Below are positions 23,942 to 29,136 of a stretch of DNA of 29,136 nucleotides, piece by piece. The first letter of the stretch is position 1. Each line of letters opens with the position of its first letter. Origin of the DNA: Urinicoccus timonensis (GTDB lineage: Bacteria; Bacillota; Clostridia; Tissierellales; Peptoniphilaceae); NCBI RefSeq assembly GCF_900232945.1, contig NZ_OCTU01000001.1:340476-369611 (forward strand), written 5' to 3'. The notes under the pieces were generated by a model that saw nothing but the letters and a program-made list of their open reading frames with translations, ran no database searches and had not been told where the DNA came from. A program made the position numbers and the translations under genes.

Positions 23942-26518
23942 TTAATCTTTTTTTCCAGCGAAATATCCTAGACCCAGGCTTGATGTCATGGCTAAAAGGA
24001 AGTAGGGAGCTAGGGGTTCGATTCCAGTCCTGGGAGCTCCAGGTTTTCTGGGCGGTTCCCCTGGCTTTTCAGGCTCTTCCGGTGGGATCACAGGAGATTC
24101 TTCCGGTTCCTCTGGTGGACTTACAGGAGGTTCCTCTGGTTCTTCCGGTGGTTCATGGGGTGGTCTTTCCGGTGGAAGTTCGGTATTGGTTACTAGGAAA
24201 GTATATTCATAGTAGGGCTCTAAGTTTTTTGCATTAGGGTTAAAGTCCGTAATTTCAGGATACTTAGCCATCTTTCCAATCCCTTCTATATCTTTTTCCG
24301 TAACCTTAAAGACCTTGGCAAAATTTCCTTCTATCAGGATATTTGGGACATATAGACTATAGATGCCCTTTTCATCCTTCTTCAAGTAGAGATTGACACT
24401 TGGATTGCCTGCATCATGGTAGCCCCATCTTGAATCCATACTGTTGTAGTATCGGACCTTAATATTGTGCCCGCCAGAATTAACAACAATGGGTTTCTTT
24501 TCATCATAGCCGAATAATAAGTTGTCATCTTCAAGAGACTCGCCATTCCAACGCATGGTCTTTTCTTCTTTGATTTGGTCGTCGACAATAAGCCGTACGG
24601 TAATATCTCCCAACCAATTTTTAAAGCCATTTCCATCTTTTATTTTGTTTTCATCTTGAGGTATATAACCAGCTTGCTTCACGATGTAAGTAGGGCTGAA
24701 AGCTGAAAAGAAAACATATTCTCTAGATAAACGGAATTGAATTTTTACATCATCTTCCTTGTCATCCTTCTTTTCTCTAGGATCCACCAAAACTTTCTTA
24801 AGGGTATAGGACATTTTAAAACCTTCCAGGGCCTCTTCTTCAAGGCCATAGGCAGCTCTTTCAAGAAGTTTTGGGTCAAGTTCTTTAATAAGCCCCTGCC
24901 AACCCTCTTTTTTGGTCAGGGTTACCATCTTATAAATTGGATAGACTTTTCCATTTTCATCCCGTTTGTAATCCACGATTATCCGTTGGCCATCCTTTAG
25001 GATATAAAAGCTGACTTGGTCAGGAATCTTTCCATTGTCTAGCCCACCATTGTCTTGGTCCCCATTAAGGAGCTTCCAAGTCTTCTTAATTTTAGCTTCA
25101 GCAAAAGGCCGGTTGCTGATGGTAAACTCGTAACCGTAAAAATCTTTTCTTTCTACGGGTCCTGCCTCTTTCTTCACAACCTTGATACCGCTGGATTCGC
25201 CATACCGCCCGTCTCCTTTTTGCGTCCAAATATAGGGCACATGGAGGACGATGCCATCCTCTATTTTTTCTACAAAAATTGAATACCTACCAGCATTCTC
25301 ACTATAACCCTTCCAACCATTCCAACGTGCATCTTTTTCAATTAAATTTCTATCTTTTCCGTAAGGCACAACCGCTTTGATATCGTCAGAGAAGATTTCA
25401 TGAGAAAATTCTGCATTGATTCCTCTAGTACCATTTTTTGTAGATTTTCCAATATAGGAAAGGGTCCCATCTTTGTTTACTTCATAAAAGTAAAAATCTG
25501 CATTTCCATTTCCTTTATCAGAACTTCCATATGCTCGAGATTTATCTCTAGTAATGACAACTGTCCCAGGTCGAATGGGAGCTTCTGCATTCTTTTCTTC
25601 CACAGAAGTTGCATAGCCCGTTTCCCTTTCCATAACCAAGTATTTATAGCCCATTTTTTTCAATTCTTCCTTGGTAAAGGGGAGACCCTTGTCTTTTGTA
25701 AGAGTATAGTTGCTATAATCATTTTTAGAAAAACTTGCTTGCCAGTTGTTCCCTTGGTTTAAGACCACTTCTCCATATTTATACAGGTCAGGATCTTGGC
25801 CATATTGGCTGCGAACGTAGACTTCGTCTTTATCCAAGGGAACGATAAAAATATCCACATGAATGTCTTTATTGGCATAGTCGCTCTTATCGATTTTTTC
25901 ATCCCACTTTTTCTTAAAGTGAAATTCAATTTCCCCCTCATCTCCAGGAGTTTCATGGTTGGCATTGGTCCCAAAGCCCCCACCATAACTTGCTGAATTT
26001 CCTAAGATAAATGCCCCTGCATTTCTCCAGGCTTCAGCCCTTAAGGCCTTATTATAAACAGTCTTTAAGAAAGTTTTTTCTTTAAAATAGGACATGTTTT
26101 CCGGAATTAGCTTGCCTGTTCCATCATCATTGATGAATTGTATAAAATTGTGGTCCTTTGTAATGGGGGATAGGTATACATGAAACCTGTCTTCAATACG
26201 ATAGGTCTTTGGATTGTTCTCTCCTATCTTTAAGTCAAAAGGTCTCGTTTTATTTCTAAAAGTATAATCGGCTCCCTTATTGGCACTAAAATTGTCAAAT
26301 ACATAGACACTATGACCATCAGCAATATGAATATAGCCATAGGGGCAGCTCCAAAAGCCGCCACCGCTTCCCGGCGCACCATTTTCTCCCGGATTAAGTG
26401 CTGCATACTTTTCCGCCCTATTCTCTGTAATAAGCAAGTCTTTTAATTCCAGCAATCTCGGTGGATAAGAAGTATAGATTCCGCCACCTAGAGTTAAAGC
26501 CTTATTATCCAAAATCAT
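23942..26518 (-). CDS. Sortase-anchored surface adhesin, C-terminal part (frameshifted from the upstream frame)
   Basis: The frame is open from 26587, but its first ATG is at 26518 (858 codons). No ribosome site precedes that ATG, and the 23 codons before it (GVGGGFYVDANTAYFNRV) continue the beta-helix of the upstream frame. So this is the second half of one gene, displaced by one base at the A7 tract 26583-26589. Residues 1-~90 are beta-helix coils. Cna-B-like regions follow at ~200-310 and ~475-575, then a further beta-rich region, a 33-nt Pro/Glu repeat linker, and a sortase signal variant APRTG, a hydrophobic span (LAPYFLLAMTSSLGLGYFAG) and KKD. The product would be covalently attached to the wall if the frame is restored. 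Confidence 0.85.
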   Translation of the reverse strand: MILDNKALTLGGGIYTSYPPRLLELKDLLITENRAEKYAALNPGENGAPGSGGGFWSCPYGYIHIADGHSVYVFDNFSANKGADYTFRNKTRPFDLKIGENNPKTYRIEDRFHVYLSPITKDHNFIQFINDDGTGKLIPENMSYFKEKTFLKTVYNKALRAEAWRNAGAFILGNSASYGGGFGTNANHETPGDEGEIEFHFKKKWDEKIDKSDYANKDIHVDIFIVPLDKDEVYVRSQYGQDPDLYKYGEVVLNQGNNWQASFSKNDYSNYTLTKDKGLPFTKEELKKMGYKYLVMERETGYATSVEEKNAEAPIRPGTVVITRDKSRAYGSSDKGNGNADFYFYEVNKDGTLSYIGKSTKNGTRGINAEFSHEIFSDDIKAVVPYGKDRNLIEKDARWNGWKGYSENAGRYSIFVEKIEDGIVLHVPYIWTQKGDGRYGESSGIKVVKKEAGPVERKDFYGYEFTISNRPFAEAKIKKTWKLLNGDQDNGGLDNGKIPDQVSFYILKDGQRIIVDYKRDENGKVYPIYKMVTLTKKEGWQGLIKELDPKLLERAAYGLEEEALEGFKMSYTLKKVLVDPREKKDDKEDDVKIQFRLSREYVFFSAFSPTYIVKQAGYIPQDENKIKDGNGFKNWLGDITVRLIVDDQIKEEKTMRWNGESLEDDNLLFGYDEKKPIVVNSGGHNIKVRYYNSMDSRWGYHDAGNPSVNLYLKKDEKGIYSLYVPNILIEGNFAKVFKVTEKDIEGIGKMAKYPEITDFNPNAKNLEPYYEYTFLVTNTELPPERPPHEPPEEPEEPPVSPPEEPEESPVIPPEEPEKPGEPPRKPGAPRTGIEPLAPYFLLAMTSSLGLGYFAGKKD
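24023..24037 (-). other. Sortase sorting motif APRTG
   Basis: APRTG replaces the canonical LPxTG and is followed by a hydrophobic segment and a KKD tail, the standard order of a cell-wall sorting signal. The Ala in place of Leu may require a matching sortase, which is not in the window. Confidence 0.8.
24065..24151 (-). repeat. 33-nt tandem repeat encoding a Pro/Glu wall-spanning linker
   Basis: Three consecutive units encode PPEEPEEPPVS (24119-24151), PPEEPEESPVI (24086-24118) and a partial PPEEPEK (24065-24085). In-frame 33-base repeats of this kind can change copy number without disrupting the frame, altering the distance of the adhesin from the wall. Confidence 0.85.
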
Positions 26519-26565
26519 TACACGGTTAAAATAGGCAGTATTTGCATCTACATAAAATCCGCCGC

Positions 26566-28188
26566 CTACACCATCAGATTCATTTTTTTATATATCAGAC
26601 CCCCATTTATCTTGGCTTCTGTCTTATTTTTAATCAGGTATTCATCGTAAGGAAGGTCTACTATTTGAGAGTAACGGTTTGGATAACCATTTACATAGTC
26701 TCTCACATAATAATCTGTGATCGCTATGCCCCCACCCCTGGTTTTGGCATGGTTATGGGCAACAATTCCGTCTTTTAAGTTTAAATTTGCCGCTCGGAAA
26801 AGTCCAATTCCTCCGGCAAGCTGGAAGTCTCCTATTCCTTCATTCGATACAACATTTCCTCCATTTATTTCAACATTGGCCGCTTTTTCCGGATGATTTT
26901 TCACATCTTCATTTGCACCACCGAGGTTTCCTGCAAAAATAGCGCCAGAAACCCCCTTGTTATGGTCAATCATCCCATTGTTCATGGTGAACTTTCCACC
27001 AGGAGAAACATAGACCCCTCCGGCTGTTAGTGTATCCCCTCTTGTCTCATTAGAGCTAATCCGTCCACCTTCCATAATAAAAGATGAGCCTTTTTGAATC
27101 CCAATGGAGCCACCGCCACTTGAGTTCTTCCCATTGGCAATAATTCCATTCCTCAGAATAAGGCTTCCTCCCTTATTAACATCAAAGAAAGAACCCTTCT
27201 CATATCCATATGAGCCTACCTTTTTCTTGTTCCCATCAAAATGAATGGAATTATTCTCATCCCCAAGGGTTAGGTCCCCTTGGACATCAAACATGGTTCC
27301 TGTAAACTTGTCCCCTCTTTTTAGGACCAGGCCAGTTTGGAAGTCATAATAGTAGTCGCTATTTTCTTCCTTGATATTTTCTTTAGCTTCTTCAACGGCC
27401 TTATCGCCACGTTTTCTAGCTTTTTCAATAACTTCTCTTTGCTTCTTTTCGCCTTCATTGGCATAATCTTTGGGTTGGTCAATCTTTTCCCAAGACTTGT
27501 CCATTTCCTGGCCATTGTTGGATGTCAAAATGACCTTTTGTCCTTGGCCAATGGTGAGGGTTTCTGTAATTTCAAAACCCTGGGTAATCCGAATGGTTTT
27601 GTTTTTAAAGTCAGGATCATTGATGGCTGCCTTTAGCTCTTCAAAATCTTTTACTTCATAGACCTTGCTTTCCCCTTGGTCTTGGGGGCTACCAGCCTTT
27701 AGGGCTCGGGGGTCTAAGACCCGGCCCTTTTCTAAAACTTGACCAGCTTCTTCTTGGTCTTGGACTTGGTCTGGAGAAGCTTCTTTCTTGTCTTTTGGAA
27801 GACCTGCTTTTTGGTCCTTGCCTTCTGTCTTTTCCTCTTGGACCTTCTCTTCTGGTCCTTCTTTTTCACCGGAGTCTGGATATGTAGCTTGGTCGGACTC
27901 TTGGACTTCAAGTTCTTTCTTCTCCACATCTTCTAACTTGTCTGAAGATGAGTTTTCTTGGACCTCTACCTCTTTTGTCAGCTTAGCGTGGTCTTCCCCT
28001 GCTTCTGTGCCTTCCGGGACAGACTTCTCCTGGATGACCTCCTTTTTTTCTTCTGGGGCCTGGACTTGGGCTTCCTCCTTGGTCTTAGAACCTTCTGCTG
28101 GCTTATCCTCCAAAGATTGAGCATAGGCCGGTCCTCCTGCCACTAGGAAAAATAGGACAAAAATCAGCAAGACTCTTAATTTTTTCAT
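26566..28188 (-). CDS. Surface adhesin, N-terminal part with signal peptide and beta-helix (ends at a frameshift)
   Basis: The start is ATG 28186-28188: AAAGGAG lies about six bases before it, whereas the ATG at 28194 touches that site. The product opens with a signal peptide (KKLRVLLIFVLFFLVAGGP, cut near AYA-Q). About 150 residues rich in Glu, Lys, Gln and Asp follow, likely an extended stalk. Then comes a pectate-lyase-like or right-handed beta-helix region with FEELKAAINDPDF, GGGSIGIQKGSSFIMEGG, GGVYVSPGGKFTMNNG and TRGGGIAITDYY coils. The frame ends prematurely (KINGGLIYKKMNLMV-stop) inside a coil, just after AAA-AAA-A. With one A more it would continue into the next frame and reach the sortase signal. 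As it stands, the product would be secreted and unanchored. Confidence 0.85.
   Translation of the reverse strand: MKKLRVLLIFVLFFLVAGGPAYAQSLEDKPAEGSKTKEEAQVQAPEEKKEVIQEKSVPEGTEAGEDHAKLTKEVEVQENSSSDKLEDVEKKELEVQESDQATYPDSGEKEGPEEKVQEEKTEGKDQKAGLPKDKKEASPDQVQDQEEAGQVLEKGRVLDPRALKAGSPQDQGESKVYEVKDFEELKAAINDPDFKNKTIRITQGFEITETLTIGQGQKVILTSNNGQEMDKSWEKIDQPKDYANEGEKKQREVIEKARKRGDKAVEEAKENIKEENSDYYYDFQTGLVLKRGDKFTGTMFDVQGDLTLGDENNSIHFDGNKKKVGSYGYEKGSFFDVNKGGSLILRNGIIANGKNSSGGGSIGIQKGSSFIMEGGRISSNETRGDTLTAGGVYVSPGGKFTMNNGMIDHNKGVSGAIFAGNLGGANEDVKNHPEKAANVEINGGNVVSNEGIGDFQLAGGIGLFRAANLNLKDGIVAHNHAKTRGGGIAITDYYVRDYVNGYPNRYSQIVDLPYDEYLIKNKTEAKINGGLIYKKMNLMV
26583..26589 (-). other. A7 tract at the frame break of the adhesin gene
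   Basis: On the minus strand seven A bases (codons TAT AAA AAA ATG) mark the exact switch point. One extra A gives TAT AAA AAA AAT GAA TCT and joins the two frames into one ~1420-residue protein with continuous beta-helix coils. The same result comes from a -1 ribosomal slip at AAA or from an extra A added by RNA polymerase. Confidence 0.85.
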
Positions 28189-28257
28189 ATCCATCTCCTT
28201 TCTTTTTACTTTTATATAGATATAAAGTTAGATAAATTCCCACACTTCTTAATATCT

Positions 28258-28286
28258 ATTATATTCCTATACTTTCCTAGAGTCAA
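28258..28286 (-). promoter_or_regulatory. Promoter of the adhesin gene
   Basis: Minus-strand TTGACT (28281-28286), exactly 17 bases, then a perfect TATAAT (28258-28263). This is among the strongest-looking promoters in the window. The AT-rich leader is about 60 bases. Confidence 0.8.
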
Positions 28287-28309
28287 CGCCCCTCCCTATA
28301 AAATCCCAT

Positions 28310-28350
28310 AAAAAACCTCCCTGGCAGGTTACCTGCTGGGGAGGTTTTTA
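28310..28350. terminator. Bidirectional terminator after the flavodoxin gene
   Basis: AAAAACCTCCC-TGGCAGG ... CCTGCTGGGGAGGTTTTT forms a long GC-rich stem with T-runs on both strands. Its main use is to end the flavodoxin transcript before the adhesin promoter. Confidence 0.9.
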
Positions 28351-28358
28351 TTCAACAC

Positions 28359-28841
28359 TTATTTAAGATTGACTTTTTCCAACCATTTGTCAATTAATTT
28401 TTCGCGGTTGGATCCGCCATCCCCGTAAATTTCCAGGGATTCAAGATAGTCATTGTCAGGCCATTCTTTCTTTACAGCCTCTTCAATGCCACCGATTCCA
28501 CCACCAATATGGGTTGCAAAAATACCCACTTTTTTGCCTTCCACCTTGTTGGCCTTCATAAGACCTAGAAGTGGAGGAGCAATGTGGCTCCACCAGTTTG
28601 GTGTCCCTACTAGGATGGTGTCATAGTCTTCCAATTTGTGTTCCAAGGCCTTGGCTTCAGGAATTTCGTGCTTTTCGATTTGTTCCTTAACCATAGTCAC
28701 TAGAACATTGTAGTTGTCCGGATATGCTTCTACTGGATGGACCTCTTCAATATCTGCTCCAATTTTTTCTTGGATGGTCTTTGCAAGTAATTCTGTGTGT
28801 TGGTTTACTGAAAAATATAAGACAAGTGTTTTGTTTGCCAT
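28359..28841 (-). CDS. Flavodoxin
   Basis: This 160-residue protein has a flavodoxin fold with FMN-binding features: LVLYFSVNQHTELLAKTI (phosphate loop, SxNxHT), ILVGTPNWWSHIAPPL with the Trp pair likely stacking on the flavin, and GIFATHIGGGIGG as the third loop. It resembles the flavodoxin_4 or short-chain flavodoxin group of Bacillota. It would carry electrons as an iron-free alternative to ferredoxin, but the partner is unknown. The ATG follows AGGAGG. The gene stands alone with a terminator behind it, and I found no convincing promoter in 28842-29000. Confidence 0.88.
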   Translation of the reverse strand: MANKTLVLYFSVNQHTELLAKTIQEKIGADIEEVHPVEAYPDNYNVLVTMVKEQIEKHEIPEAKALEHKLEDYDTILVGTPNWWSHIAPPLLGLMKANKVEGKKVGIFATHIGGGIGGIEEAVKKEWPDNDYLESLEIYGDGGSNREKLIDKWLEKVNLK

Positions 28842-29000
28842 TCTTTTCCTCCTGGTTAAAATCTTTTTTACATACTTTATTCTTTTATTACCCTATTTTT
28901 TCTTTTTAACACATCTTTTTTAGCCAATGCTCTTTTTATTTTCCCTGGCCCGATAAAAAGCATAGACTTTTTTGATGCAAAGAAAACCTGTCGGATCTTC
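28842..29000. other. AT-rich intergenic stretch between flavodoxin and the IS
   Basis: It holds the flavodoxin ribosome site and long T-runs. A weak AT-rich dyad (TGCT...AGCA, about 28927-28962) is also present. I see no gene here; a 73-codon open frame on the minus strand overlaps the IS end and looks accidental. Confidence 0.5.
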
Positions 29001-29009
29001 TGATATGTA

Positions 29010-29040
29010 CCCTCTTTACTGGACAAACCAGTAAGGAGGG
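29010..29040 (+). other. IS-terminal hairpin that contains the transposase ribosome-binding site
   Basis: CCCTCTTTACTGG (29010-29022) pairs with CCAGTAAGGAGGG (29028-29040) at 12 of 13 positions (the exception is a T-G wobble) around an ACAAA loop. The Shine-Dalgarno AAGGAGG lies in the 3' arm, seven bases ahead of the GTG start. Confidence 0.8.
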
Positions 29041-29047
29041 TATTTTT

Positions 29048-29136
29048 GTGAAATATAGCTATGAATTCAAAAAAGAGTGCATACAGTTGTATAGGCAAGG
29101 GAAATGGCCTGATACACCTGATGGGACCAAAGAAGA
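29048..29136 (+). CDS. IS3-family transposase OrfA, 3' partial
   Basis: GTG at 29048-29050 follows AAGGAGGG and opens a frame to the window end, reading KYSYEFKKECIQLYRQGKWP and then DTPDGTKEE. This is the usual start of an IS150-type OrfA with a helix-turn-helix. Only the first 29 codons are present, so the family call rests on this short stretch and on the terminal repeat before it. Confidence 0.72.
   Translation, partial: MKYSYEFKKECIQLYRQGKWPDTPDGTKE

Larger units (their letters stand above)
29001..29136 (+). mobile_element. Left end of a second IS3-family (IS150-type) element
   Basis: The end begins TGATATGTACCC, matching the pattern of the IS right end at 1252 (TGACCTGAACCC on its inward strand). 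It is followed by a hairpin and an orfA-like start at 29048. The rest lies beyond the window. The two elements are related but differ in sequence, so they are not copies of the same IS. Confidence 0.75.

Noticed and set aside
26518..26587. Independent start for the downstream adhesin frame at ATG 26518
   Set aside because: There is no Shine-Dalgarno site or promoter, and the protein would begin inside a beta-helix coil. Frame continuity from the upstream gene is the better explanation.
27788..28120. 110-codon plus-strand frame rich in Ser/Phe opposite the adhesin stalk
   Set aside because: It is the antisense of a Glu/Lys/Gln-rich low-complexity region, which naturally lacks stops on the other strand.
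28877..29098. 73-codon minus-strand open frame across the IS left end
   Set aside because: It runs through the IS terminal hairpin and the orfA start, has no ribosome site and no recognisable similarity.
1..29136. A defence system, prophage or toxin-antitoxin pair
   Set aside because: I looked for nuclease, methylase, reverse transcriptase, phage structural and small paired toxin genes in both strands and found none. Apart from the IS ends, the genes are core metabolism or surface proteins.

Overview
The window looks like chromosome of an anaerobic Gram-positive bacterium (Bacillota, probably Clostridia/Tissierellia; Peptoniphilaceae-like is my best guess, low certainty). The reasons are strong Shine-Dalgarno sites before almost every gene, many Rho-independent terminators, a T-box leader, group II ECF transporter genes, a large 2-hydroxyacyl-CoA dehydratase activase-type protein, and Gram-positive surface proteins with SLH, copper-amine-oxidase-N and sortase-type anchors. 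No rRNA, tRNA, CRISPR array or prophage was seen.

Layout. 1-1252 is the right part of an IS3-family (IS150-type) element with frameshifted orfA/orfB. Its right end abuts what looks like half of a terminator. 1276-6345 (minus) is ecfA1-ecfA2-ecfT-truA, the shared energising module of ECF vitamin/metabolite transporters plus tRNA pseudouridine synthase, followed by a DUF4153-like membrane protein with its own promoter. 6470-7320 (minus) is the tryptophan transporter gene trpP behind a complete tryptophan T-box (UGG specifier) with a strong promoter. 7331-12534 (minus) is a tightly packed seven-gene operon: sua5, arginine phosphatase ywlE, rpiB, upp, wecA/tagO-like, wecB/mnaA-like and gtrA-like. 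It links tRNA modification, uracil salvage and cell-surface polymer precursor synthesis. 12746-14029 (plus) is a uracil permease, divergent from sua5, which complements upp. 14134-15450 (plus) is a rhodanese and an SLH-domain lipoprotein.

15529-17679 (minus) is an AT-rich BspA-type leucine-rich-repeat surface protein with two tandem modules and a copper-amine-oxidase-N anchor-like domain. 17878-22068 (minus) is a 1396-residue CoA-dehydratase activase fusion without catalytic subunits beside it. 22298-23209 (minus) is arginase, and 23363-23866 (plus) is a solitary ECF substrate-binding (S) component that probably uses the ecfA1A2T module at the other end of the window.

23942-28188 (minus) is one very long sortase-anchored beta-helix/Cna-B-like adhesin split into two frames at an A7 tract. 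It may be a phase-variable or slippage-decoded gene, a pseudogene, or a sequencing error. 28359-28841 (minus) is a flavodoxin. 29001-29136 is the left end of a second IS3-family element, whose transposase ribosome-binding site is buried in a 13-bp terminal hairpin.

The window is mostly ordinary core metabolism with an accessory surface-protein section (14.4-28.2 kb) and an IS element at each edge. I did not find a convincing wholly new system. The items most worth checking are the split adhesin, the hairpin over the IS translation start, the apparent IS insertion into a terminator, and the trpP/ecfAAT pairing.
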